Source: Lomentospora prolificans (taxonomy: Eukaryota > Ascomycota > Sordariomycetes > Microascales > Microascaceae). Taken from it: 64,000 nucleotides of DNA. Under the pieces are notes generated by a model that saw only the letters and a program-made list of their open reading frames with translations, made no database searches and was not told where the DNA came from. Location: positions 1,798,001-1,862,000 of the forward strand of contig JARFXM010000005.1 in assembly GCA_029532625.1 (NCBI GenBank), read 5' to 3'. The first letter of the stretch is position 1. Each line of letters starts with the position of its first letter. Both the position numbers and the translations under genes were made by a program. Below are positions 37,550 through 48,305 of the stretch, in pieces.

Positions 37550-38859
37550 CTTTGAACCGTCGGGAAACAGGGCAGGTCTGATTCTAAACACATCTTCTAG
37601 GATATCAATTGAGGATGTAAGACGCGAGGACGCGGCTGAGCTCCAGCGGAACACAGCGTCAATTGTGGATTATGTGCTTTTAAACTGATCATGGGCGGTT
37701 TTCGAAGAGGTGCGGGTGGTGCATATTTCTAGGAGGGATGTAGCGACTACCGCGCGGGCAAGCTGGCACCCTCAAAATTTCCACCACCGGAGAGTCCATC
37801 ATGTAGAACACTCGAGAATGAAGTATATCCCTGCCCTCTAAACACCACCAGGATATAGCTATCTGGGCCTTTCGATAGAATGATATTGCAACCTGGTTAC
37901 CACTCGTTTCATCGAGTCTGCCGTGGTACATCCTGCTGAAACCGACGAGTTGACGCCTTTAGCGTAGGACCATCCTCTACAACAAGCCTCAAATTCACAC
38001 TTAACGGGAGTCTGCTTGCAGTCTTCTACGGGCTTTAGGTACCTAGCGGCCCGCGAGAAGCGGACGCGCGAGCTTCTCAACTTGAGGTCTCATCCCACTC
38101 CCTTCGGCTATGAATATACGATCTGTTAGTTGTATTCTCGCTCCGTGCGTGGCGTATCGATCTTTGGTTTTGGGAATTTTGGTACTCTTATTCGGCTGCA
38201 TGCGGGCGTGAAACTGGCCGATACGAGGAGATGCTGTCCTAGATGCTAGATGCTTAGTAGCAGTAAGCGATGATTCTTTCTTTTTTGCCTTGGCGGTTTA
38301 GTGTTCACACCGGGCGATAATATACTGGCGCTTCTGTCCCAAAACTGCTAGTGAGAAAAGCGTCAAAATTCTCTCTTAGGGTTTGAGGATATAGCTCTTC
38401 CCTCCGTCACTTTCTACGATACCAAGCTCCATATTCCTAGGCGTCAAGGCCCCGGGTTTCTTTCCCACCAGCGGTTAAAGTCTCCCACATCTCCCAATTT
38501 GAGGCCTCTCAGAGTGGCCGTGAGACACACAGAAGTGAATGTGAAGACGGAATTTCGGTGGAATTTGCACTGCCAGTGATAAGCGATAGTGACGGGTCCT
38601 GGCTAGGCTCCCAGCACATAGCACGTAAAGAAACACTCTTAGGAAACAACGTTCCTCAGGCTCGGGCGATCCATCCCTTCGGTGAGCCTAAGCCAAAGGC
38701 GGATACTTTTTAGGGTCAGTATTGGCCCATTTATCGATAAGTACTCTCTGTAGTACACTGCTGTGAGGGAAGCTGCAGCGCGCCATGAACTACCAAAATC
38801 GAATTGTGCTCCGAGATTCGAGACACGAGAGACGCCTCGGGTCAGTTGTTGATACGAGC

Positions 38860-38867
38860 TCACGTGA
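38860..38867. promoter_or_regulatory. TCACGTGA palindrome (E-box / Cbf1-type)
   Basis: A second copy of the TCACGTGA octamer, again in non-coding DNA. It is 2.2 kb from the nearest start codon, so its role is uncertain. Confidence 0.2.
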
Positions 38868-39175
38868 TGCGGTTCAGGGCCCGGCCGGTGGTGCGTAGGT
38901 TCTCCTTCGCTCCGCGCTGGCCAGCTCGTCGCGCTGCTTGTTTAGTAAGCGGCGCGAGAGGGTCTGCCGGTGCCCCATTTCATTCCTGATTTCCGATATT
39001 GGGGACGGGATACCTAGGTGGGGAGAAACAGCGCAATTTCGAGATTGTGGAAGGAATAAACTAGAATGCCAAGTCCTTGGATCCGGATATCAATATGGAA
39101 GGACTGAAAACAATTAGCTTTCGGCCTGATAATTGTTTTCTGGGCTGTATCCAAAACTAGAGACACAAGTGTTGC

Positions 39176-39193
39176 TTTTTTTTTTTTTTTTTT
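39176..39193. repeat. Poly-T tract (18 nt)
   Basis: A homopolymer run in non-coding DNA. Confidence 0.85.
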
Positions 39194-41028
39194 GTTCTGT
39201 TGGCTTTTTTTACGAAGTACAAGCTCTCGCCGGGGGGATACCTCGTCGGACCCTATATAATCGACATGAATAGCAGTCAGGAGGCTATGGGAACGAGCCT
39301 AGCCACGAGGGCAGCCATGTTGACCCATGCTCCCTCTCGGAAAGTGCCCGTTTGACCTGTGAGTCTTCAACCTGAGCATGTCATGTTTGAAACTGTACGT
39401 AATTGAGGGAGAATTCCAAAGTATCTGTGTACCCGAGCAGGGCGATTCAAGGTACTTGTACCTTCGTACATGCTGAGAACGATTGTCGCGGTCCAATGAT
39501 ACCCGTCACATTGCAGGCGATGACGCCCCAGACCAGAAGGAGAAACCGCAGGAGGCCATCAGGGTGCTTTTCATTTTTTTTTTGCGCCTCACGACTTTCC
39601 CACACCTTGGTGTTCTGTGAGCAAGGGCCCCACAGCGGGACCAGAACACCCGCCAACTTCACCCAGAGGGGAATCTCCGTGTTTTTACTCAGACTTGCCC
39701 GCCACATGATGCCCGGCCATTGGAGCTGATTTGCAACTCGATGGAATGCGAAAACCCTCGTCGAGGGGGAAACGTCGCCAAGAGCATTGCGAAGGAGAGC
39801 GCGCGCAGATGTGGGGACTAAGTTGGGGTCGGGGGGGGCAGGCTAATAGAGAAAACCCCCAAAGCACTCTCCGCTGGGCTAAGAGCAAGCTGCCAGTCTT
39901 GGCCGAGGGCTAATAGGCCAAGGCGCGCCCATTTTGAGCCATCCGGGTACTCATTATTGCTACACTATGAATTCTCTCTACTTGGAACAGAGAAGGTGCG
40001 GAATGAAAGATGGAAAGAACATGCCAAAAGTACCTCTTCCCTCGTTCCTGCCATCGCTTCGCACCCAAGCATTGTCCTTTCGCCTCTCTTTTTTTGTTTT
40101 TGCTTTTGAGATTCTGCCGGACTCTCCCATTTACGTGTCTGATTCTAACCAATCCGCGGTATCTTGATTGTTCTTTTTTGATAGGTCTCATACCCGTCAG
40201 GTCGAACCCTGGACTCTTGGATGTCATCCCGACTGACATAGGGCTCATCTGCTCCCGCGTCCCATCTCGTGCCCCTCCACTCAGCTCCCTCTTCCTCGGC
40301 GGGGCATTAAGCACCCTGCGAGTTTTTCTCACCCTCCCTTTCTCATCTTTACCTGCAATCCATTTCTTTTTCCGGCAACTAAACCGCTTCTCGCAGCGCG
40401 CGTGTGGGGGTTCTCTCTCGGGCGACAAGGAATCTGGACAACCAGGAAAGGCGCCAACAACCCGGATCACCGTTCGATTACGAGATATCGACCGGATCGG
40501 GTCGATATTACGGACAAGGGACGCTCCTGAGGTCGCCGACCATCTCTTCATCTTCATCCCATCTCTGTCGACCTTGCCTCTTAGCCGCCAACTTAACTGT
40601 ATATTCCGCACCTTTTTGGCCCTGGGCGCCGTCTTTGAACTTGTTTCTTCAGCCCATATCCTGTCCATCAAGGTTTTTTGGTTCCCCTGTCCAAAACCCA
40701 CACCTCCCACTTTTGATACCTTGGTTGGCATCCCACGTACAGTCAACAAACCATTAGCCATCCACAAGGGTGGACGGATCCACGCATGCGAACCCACAGC
40801 GGTTATCCTGATAAATGAAGCTGATCGTCCCGTCCTGTCCTGTCTGAAGCGATCCCGTCCTTTCTAAATCCATAGGATAACTCAACCGGGAACCCGCCGT
40901 TTGTGTCACCTGCACTAAGGAAGCAGTGGTCAGCAATCATACACTTCGTTTCCTTTTTTCGCCTGCCCTCATCCTCCGAAGTCCGCTTCTCAAAACTTCA
41001 AAACACTTTTCTCTTAGCCGTTTCCACC

Positions 41029-43030
41029 ATGGCGCCGATCATAAGATCTACCGCCGGCCTTTTGAGCGTTCTTCTTTTGTGTCCGAGTGTCCTGGGCTCC
41101 GGCCCCGCAGTCACCAAGCATGCACATATTGGTCGACAGGAGACCGCCACTCCGACCACTACCGCCTCGGCTATTACCGCGGTTTCCGACTGCCACTTGC
41201 ATGGCTCTACCTTGTAAGTCGATGCTGTCTATAATTCTACCAACCATTACTTGTGGTTTGGGCATCGAGGCTGCCTAAGACGCTCTAATACACGCCTGTC
41301 CAACCATGTCTTGTTTCGAGACCGCTAACCACTAGGTTGTAGATTTTGCATGGCTGGTGCAAGTGAATACGTGGTGCAGACCACCGTGACTGCTACAGAA
41401 GAGCTACCCGCCAGCTTCACTGGTTGCCATAACCATGGCAGCGATCTGTAGGTTGACGAAGCTCGGTATTTGCTGGGGCCTTTTCTCTTGACGCTAACTG
41501 TTTGTTAAAAGGTACTGTATCTCCCCTGATGGCGATGATGTTGAGATCTCGATTCCATCTGAGGAGGGCGAGAGCGACCACGACGATCATGATCATGAGT
41601 CGAGCGAGAGCGGCACGCCCTCTGGAGAAAACTGCCATTTCCACGCAGGTGTAGAGTAAGAACTCTTCTCCTGATGTACTGCCACACTTGGAGACGTGGC
41701 TGACCAATATATCTTTGCTAGACACTGTGTTGGAGCTGGAGAGTCTGAATCCTCATCGAGTTCCACAGCAAAGTGTGACAAGGTGAACCGCGATTATAAT
41801 GTGCCCCTAAGAATCGGCCTTATTTTTGCGGTGTTGGCGACAAGCGCCCTCGGTAAGCAACCTCGCATTTTGGTTCTTGACACCTTGGGGTCTTTCAAGC
41901 TAATGAGCGATCCTTTGCTTAGGTGTCTTCGCCCCCATCTTCCTCGTCAAATACCTCCCAGCAAAACTCAACGTAGTATTGATCACACTCAAGCAATTCG
42001 GCACTGGCATCATCATATCGACTGCGTTTGTCCATGTAAGACAGATCCGATATTGGCAAGCACTACCGCCTCCCAGCTAACTCTGCTCTCACTAGCTTTT
42101 CGTCCACGCCACTCTGATGTTCCAAAATGAATGCCTTGGCGATCGTGTCCAGTACGAAGGGACTACCGCTGCTATTCTAGTGGCTGGCCTATTCATCTCG
42201 TTTCTCATCGAATACTTTGGCGAGCGTTTCATGCGATCTCGCCTCAACAAGAAAATTATGAACGACAGCCCTGAGGGCTTCTCTATTGAGAAGCACAACG
42301 CTTCTCTGGAGCTAGTCAACATCTCAATCATGGAGGCGGGCATCATATTTCATTCTCTGAGTAAGCTGATCCCAGAGACTTGATAGAGCTTTGGAGACAC
42401 TAACCGCGAATTCTAGTTATTGGTGTCACCTTGGTTGTTTCCGGCGACTCTTTCTTCCTCACACTATTCATCGTCATCGTCTTCCACCAATTCTTCGAAG
42501 GCCTTGCCCTCGGTTCACGTATTGCTGCCCTGGGCACCAACAAGCATTACGCCCTTGCCGGACTTGGGCACCACTCCCAACATCAACACGGTCCTGGCCA
42601 TCACCACCACCATACTCACAACCCCGAACAAACCAGCGAGGCCCTCTCCAAGCCCGCGGCCGGAGACACCACGCCGTCGATAAACGGCGTTTCTAATGAC
42701 CGGGAGGAAGTGGCCGGCGGGACGCATTTCCCCATGTCGCAGAAGATCATCCTTGCCACCTGCTTCGCCCTTGTAACACCTATTGGTATGGCTATTGGCA
42801 CCGGTGCGCTGTCTGTATTTAACGGAAACGACCCCGCAACCGCAATTGCTATTGGTACTCTCGATGCCTTCTCAGCCGGCATCCTCGTGTGGGTTGGCGT
42901 TGTAGAGATGTGGGCTGCCGATTGGATGGGCGGCGAGTTGGCAGAAGCATCTGCCTTCGACACCTTCATGGGCTTATTTGGACTCGTCGCCGGTATTGCA
43001 CTCATGAGTTTGCTAGGAAAATGGGCGTAG
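41029..43030 (+). CDS. ZIP-family zinc/iron transporter with triplicated CHxH motif
   Basis: Seven exons: 41029-41213, 41343-41447, 41512-41655, 41722-41852, 41923-42035, 42096-42360 and 42417-43030; 518 aa, all junctions in frame. The N-terminus is a signal-peptide-like segment (LLSVLLLCPSVLGS). The extracellular or lumenal region has three copies of C-H-x-H-x5-C at 55-64, 90-99 and 138-147, with a DHDDHDHE-like acidic His stretch between copies 2 and 3. ZIP membrane helices follow, including HQFFEGLALGSR in helix 4 and AGILVWVGVVEMWA in helix 5, whose His/Glu residues line the metal path. A His-rich cytosolic loop (HHSQHQHGPGHHHHH) lies before the last helices in this model. It should carry Zn2+ (or Fe2+) into the cytosol; the Cys/His motifs may sense or bind metal. 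Each of the first three introns falls at the same place in a repeat. Confidence 0.9.
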
Positions 43031-43429
43031 TTGATGGCGTCTTTTATTGGTCTGGAAGAGTATTTGCTGACCCCGGGGGGTTCGGCATGGCTATACGGGA
43101 TGGGAAAAACGCCAACCATAGGGCTCTTTTGGGTTGGCTCTGCTGTCTTGTCTTTTTCCTTGTTTAATATACCCGTGTGTGTACCAGTGTAGCGCAAGGG
43201 TATGATGGGTTTTATCTCTCGGTCGGTTATAATTGGGCTTCTGGTTATTCTACAAGCGAGGAATTGTATAGAAATCCTTCTCGGATATGAAACTACTGAT
43301 AGAGTTATTGGGTAACGATTGATATCCTCAACGAATATGTTCACTTCTGATCTACTTGTGAAAGCTGGAAGCCTTGAAAGATCATTGTGTTTGTTGAAGC
43401 TGCCTAGAACAAAGTAAGGCAAACAGCTT
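43031..43429. other. 3' flank of ZIP gene
   Basis: A 0.4 kb convergent spacer between the ZIP stop codon and the degenerate F-box-like gene. Nothing else recognised. Confidence 0.4.
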
Positions 43430-44375
43430 CTAAACCTTGGTAACTCGATGCAGGTAGGCTAGATCCTGCGGCATCCCCTCGAGCTTCCGCTTCCTGAAAC
43501 CCTCGGGAAACCGATCCGTTGAAATTGGGGTTGGCTCCGCGCTGGAGGGGGCATTCCACGGCGGCAGATCGTAGGACCGAATCAAGTCCCAGCTGGCGCG
43601 CCTGATGCGCCAAAGAGCCATGTGGGCCGTGGAAAGGCCTGTAGGCGTCCACCCATAGTCTGGGTACCACTCCACGACGGGAATGGTGCCCGTGCGGGGA
43701 GATGCCAGGAGCATGTTGTGGGTGGCCTCGCATCAGGTCTCGGGCGTGCTCTCGGCAAAAGTAGCTAGCCGATGCGGTGGGTGTGCATGTCCCACCCCGC
43801 GTCGCGGAAGGCGGTCAGAAACTCCCTTGATCTCGTTTCGGTGGTGAATTTCTGCGCACTGAGGACCGGCTCGTGCATCGGATGTTGCTTCACGGGCATG
43901 TACGCTATTGTGGGCAGCGGGTTGGGTTTCGTTTATGCATTTGAGTAGTTGCGCCAGCGAAGAAGTTGGGGGGGAGGGGGTTTAAGATTTGGTAGAAGGG
44001 GAAGCAGACGAAGGGGAGGGTGTGTAGGAGGAGATTTGGGTCGTAGATGTTGATGGGCGAAGTCTCGACGCGGATGGTCTCTGCAAGGCAGTGGATGATG
44101 TCGTCTGGGAGGTGGTCGAAGAAGGCTTGGGGCTTGCGATTGGGAGCTGTCGAGGGCTCCGCTTGGCTTATGGGGGCGATAGTTCCGGCTGTCATTGGGA
44201 GAGGATCCAGAGACGTAAGAAAAGATGAGCTTCGGCTGGCGGGATGGGAATACGAGGAGTATGTGCTGCCTTGGGGCAGGCAGGTTGCCTGGTTGGGGGA
44301 CGGAGGGCGATCCGTGGCTGATGAGGATCGCGAATATGGCGGGAGGTGTGCTTTAGTGGGTAGGAAGCACGACAA
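43430..44375 (-). pseudogene. Degenerate F-box-like gene
   Basis: Coding-like sequence on the minus strand is spread over different frames. From 44375 a frame reads FFDHLPDDIIHCLAE...LLLHTLPFVCFPFYQIL, resembling an F-box, and stops near 43905. Coding-like text then continues in another frame (PTIAYMPVKQ, KFTTETRSREFLTAFRDAGWDMHTHRI) to a TAG. After a further shift and a TGA it resumes as MLLASPRTGTIPVVEWYPDYGW...TAHMALWRIRRASWDLI and ends in VTKV at 43430. There are no GT-AG pairs that would repair the breaks around 43,745-43,790. I read this as one broken gene; misassembly or sequencing error in this G/C-rich patch (GGGGGGAGGGGG at 43,969-43,980) is the alternative. Function unknown. Confidence 0.4.
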
Positions 44376-45505
44376 ACCCCTTTTACTAGGGGTCCTATGG
44401 GGTATCGTTAGAGGAGTGCATACTGAAAGAAAAGATATCCTGGGATCAAAGCTGTTGCTTGTTGCTTAGCCTAGTCGCGAAATTATCACGGAAGAGAATG
44501 TGTTGCTTACTATTTTCTAAATACCAGAGAGTGAGGCCTCAGTAGCAGAAGCATGTGATACTCTTCCCAAGCTGCTTCCGATGAAGACCGATCTGATCAA
44601 CCGATCAACGGACCCGGAAGCCCCACCTCCGGCGCCGGAACTGGATCCGAAACATACATCTGGCGTGACATCCGGCGACACCCGCTGCTTGAAGCCTTGC
44701 TCTGAATCCTCATGGGATCGGTATTGGTACTTTTTCTACGCTCAACTTATAATCTAAGGCTCATCAGCTTTTCAATATTCCGTCTCGCGTACTCGGCGCA
44801 ATTAACTCTTATTCTTCGCCCAGCTCAGCTCTCTTCTATATGCCGTCTTCCTCACCTCAGCCCATTCCCGAACCTATCTAAAGAAAAGAAACCGTAATAT
44901 CGGTATCCGTGGACTGACTAGCTCGTCCGAACCCCGCACTATATATCTCTGCATTGGTCCGCGCCGCTTGCTGCGGGGAAACGTGCTGCGACTCATCTTT
45001 CGGATATTAATTGTCCCCGAGCTGCCCTTTGGTCGCCCAATACAGGCAGAAAAGGAAACCGCGAAAACCCCACATCAGCACTTGGCGCCTCTATAGACCC
45101 GGATGCGAGGTGTGAGGAAAATCAAGGTTTCGGCGCCGCCGTTTTCGTATGTTGGAGGGTGGGGGGAAGAGAGTCAACTGCCGCTGTGCTACAGCTCGAA
45201 TCTTCCGTTTCGTTCGGCTGCGACCGTCCCTTACACGAGGTGGTGGTCAGTTCGCGACATTCAGGCACAATTGCCCTGCTGAGGACACCCTCGTGCTGAC
45301 CGGGAAGGGTACCTTAATCTAAACTTTTGATTATTCCGATGCTCACGATCGTGCGAGGAGCAAACCCCGCTCAGGAACGGACGAGAAATCCGGTATAAGA
45401 TGGTGCGCTTTGCGAGGAGCGTTCCGTCCTAAGACGAGAGAGGAGCTGTTCACCGGTCCCTCCCCCCAACAAACTCATGTTATTCTGTGGACGTAAACCG
45501 CACCA
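44376..45505. other. Intergenic region upstream of GMC oxidoreductase
   Basis: About 1.1 kb. TATATAT occurs around 44,940 and a TATAAGA lies at 45394-45400. No gene recognised. Confidence 0.45.
45394..45400 (+). promoter_or_regulatory. Possible TATA box of GMC oxidoreductase gene
   Basis: TATAAGA lies 106 nt before the ATG, a normal distance for a short 5' UTR. Support is by sequence and position only. Confidence 0.35.
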
Positions 45506-47969
45506 ATGGCTCCTTCTAGCTCCAAAGTTATGAGCCTGCGTGGGCTTCTTGCTCGCGCCTTGGTCTCTGCTTCGATTCTTGGTGTCGCTGTTGCTCGTCC
45601 GGCTCACGCTCGCAGCGCGCTTGTTAGGCGCCAGGAAGAGATTTATGACGAATACGACTATATCGTCGTTGGAGCTGGCACGGCCGGACTCACCGTTGCA
45701 GACAGGCTGAGCGAGGATGGGAAATGTAAATTCGATCCACGAAATCTTATTGAGACTCCACAAAAGATACTAACTTTGTGCTAGACACTGTCCTGTGCAT
45801 CGAGTATGGCTACCTCGATTCATCTACGTCAATTACTACCGTTGGGCCAGGTTCCCGCCGCGACGAGTACCCCTCTGCCACCCGCTACTACAACATCACG
45901 TCGATCCCCCAGCCCGGGCTCGCCAATGGCCGCAAGGCCGCCATGGCCGGCGCCGTAGTCGGAGGAAGCTCCGCCGTGAACGGCATGTTCTTCGATCGCG
46001 GTTCCGCCGAGGATTACGACATCTGGGTCCGGGCCGCCGGCGAGTGGTCGGATGCCTTTGCCGAGGAGTGGGGTTGGGATAATATCCTGCCTTACTTTAA
46101 GAAGAGCGTGACCTTCCACCCGCCGTCGGAGGAGATGGCCGAGCAGTATGGCATGACTGCTGATGTGGAAGCCGCTTATGGCGGATCGACGCCTATCCAT
46201 TCGAGTTATGCGCCGTATCAGTGGGATGTTCAGCGTAGGTAACCAATGGACAGCTGAATGAAGTGGACCAAAACTGACGTTTTGACGTGTAGAGCACATC
46301 TGGGAAGGGTTTAAGCACATTGATGGTGTCGAATTCCCTGTTGAGGGAGCCGACGGCCACGCAGTCGGTGTCTTCTGGTGCCCCAACTCCATCGACCCGT
46401 CGACTCGCACTAGATCCTACTCCAAGATCGGCCACTACGACACCGAGGATGGCCCGGCCTACCGTCAGAATTTCCACTTGCTGACTGGCCACCGCGTCAC
46501 CCAGGTTCTTCTGGAGGAGGCCGAGGACGACGGCGGGGACATTGTCTGGGACGCTACTGGTGTCCTGTTCACTCCCCGCGACGGGCCCATGCCCGAGACT
46601 GCCTGGAGGGTCAAGGCGAGGAAAGAGGTCGTCGTGTCGGCTGGCGCTTTGCATTCGCCTCAGGTGCTGGAGCGAAGCGGTATCGGACCGCAGGACATCC
46701 TGGAGGCAGCCGGTGTCATTCCCAAGGTCGTCTTGCCCGGTGTTGGCTGGAACTTCCAGGACCATCCTAACTGGGGAATGTCCTTTCGCTGTAAGTTGGC
46801 TCCTCGACATCATCCCCTCTCCCCCAAAAAAGAAGAAAAGTCAACCGACGTGTCAATAACTAAACAACGAGAAACCAGGGACCAAGGAGGACCTAGGCCC
46901 GACCCCCGAAACCTTCAACGCCGACGAAGAATTCCTCGCCTGGGCCGACGAGCTCTGGGCCGCCAACAAAACGGGGCCTCACTCCGCCTACGTCAACAGC
47001 GGCGCCTTCCTCCCTCTCTCGGTCCTGACCGAAGACTACCGCTCCATCGTCGAGACCATCGCCGCCCAAAAGGCCGAAGACTACCTCCCCGAGGGCCTAG
47101 ACCGCACCATCTACGCCGGCTACCAGCAGCAGCTCCAAATCCTCGCCCAAACCTACAACTCCACCGGCACGGCCATCCTCGAGCTCCCCTTCTCTGGCCG
47201 CTCCGGCTTCAGCCTCGTCAACCTGCACGAGCTCAGCCGCGGCTCCGTGCACATCTCGCCCGACGACGACGGCACCACGGATACGGGCCGGGGCGACATG
47301 GAGCCCGTGGTGGATTACCGGACGCTGGTAAACCCCGTCGACAACCAGGTCAACGCCGTCATGGTGGCGTTTGTGCGTAGGTTCTTCGCGTCCGAGTCCC
47401 TGGTCGAGTCGCTTGCGCCCGAGGAGGTCTCGCCTGGTGTTGAGGAGTATCCTGATGGCTCGGAGGAGCTGGATGGGTGGCTAAGGAGGGTGCTGACGCC
47501 CAGTACCGGCCATCCGGTCGGCACCTGCTCGCTTGCGCCTTTGGAGCTCGGTGGCGTCGTGGGACCTGATTTGACGGTGTATGGGACGAGGCGGCTGAGC
47601 ATCGCCGATAACTCCATCATGCCGCTTATTCCGGGAACGCATACTAGCTCGACGGCGTATGCCATTGGCGAAAAGGTGAGTTAATGATGCCGCGACGTGG
47701 CTTGAAGACGAGCTGTTAACCCGACTGTTTAGGCTGCTGATCTCGTGAAGAGGAGGACCGGCTGGTTCGATGAGTCCTCTGGGGAGGAGCCCACACCAGA
47801 AGAACCCGCCGACCCAGAGGAGCCAGCTCAGCCTGAAGAGCCTGCGGAGCCCGAGGATCCCGATGATGAATTCCATATCCTGCCCATCGAGGAGCCCGCC
47901 GAGCCTGCCGAGCCCGAGGATCCTCTGCCAGAAGATCCCGACATCACGCCCGAAGAGCCTCGCAAGTAA
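45506..47969 (+). CDS. Secreted GMC-family FAD oxidoreductase (AA3-like) with Pro/Glu-rich tail
   Basis: Five exons: 45506-45725, 45785-46234, 46293-46790, 46879-47675 and 47733-47969; 733 aa in frame. An N-terminal hydrophobic signal (LLARALVSASILGVAVA) is followed by LVRR-QEE, a likely Kex2 site. The FAD-binding GAGTAG lies at 56-61. GMC signatures are present: GAVVGGSSAVNGMFF and GALHSPQVLERSGIG. The catalytic pair is His601 (STGHPVGTCS) and His644 (GTHTSS), 43 residues apart as in glucose oxidase. It should oxidise an alcohol or sugar outside the cell, passing electrons to O2 or a quinone; the substrate is not readable. Unusually, after the normal end (AYAIGEK-AADLVKRR) a ~70-residue tail of EEPA/EDP repeats follows, encoded mostly by the last exon. 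Confidence 0.88.
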
Positions 47970-48305
47970 TCGACAAGGAATGTTTGCGCGACTGAGTTTG
48001 GCTTTTCTTTCCCTTCTTGTACATGTAGCACATTCTATACTCAACCTCTTTTTTACCCAAAAATTACCAGGGGAGCATGATGAGAGAAAATGTTATCAAT
48101 TTTTATTCTCGGACAAGCAAGGGTCCACACACAAGGTAAATTGCCCCAAGAAACAAATGTTGCAGATCTGAATGCTTTGCCCGTCTTCCATGATCTAAAC
48201 GCCGTAATGCCATGCTAATTCATGCCATCCCATGTTGTACCAATGCGCCAACACAAAATCCAATCCAAAAAAAGAGAAGAAAAAGGCCCGGTTTGCTTAG
48301 CACCA
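47970..48305. other. Convergent 3' spacer
   Basis: 336 nt between the convergent GMC and ECO1-like stop codons. No coding sequence for an acetyltransferase domain is present here on the minus strand, which matters for the neighbouring call. Confidence 0.6.

Larger units (their letters stand above)
37550..41028. other. 3.5 kb gene-poor region upstream of the ZIP transporter
   Basis: No supported gene. Two long mirror-image frames exist at 40010-40867 (plus) and 39910-40797 (minus), but neither has domains or coding-like composition. They result from a pyrimidine-rich, stop-poor stretch that is probably promoter and 5' UTR. An 18-T tract lies at 39176-39193 and a TCACGTGA palindrome at 38860-38867. 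Confidence 0.45.

Noticed and set aside
39910..40867. Two overlapping long open frames on opposite strands (285 and 295 codons)
   Set aside because: They mirror each other over a pyrimidine-rich, stop-poor stretch upstream of the ZIP gene. Neither shows a domain, normal composition or splice partners.
47481..48044. Minus-strand frame opposite the GMC tail that might have supplied the missing Eco1 enzyme domain
   Set aside because: It is the antisense of Pro/Glu repeats (Gly/Leu/Arg-rich) and has no GNAT acetyl-CoA motif.
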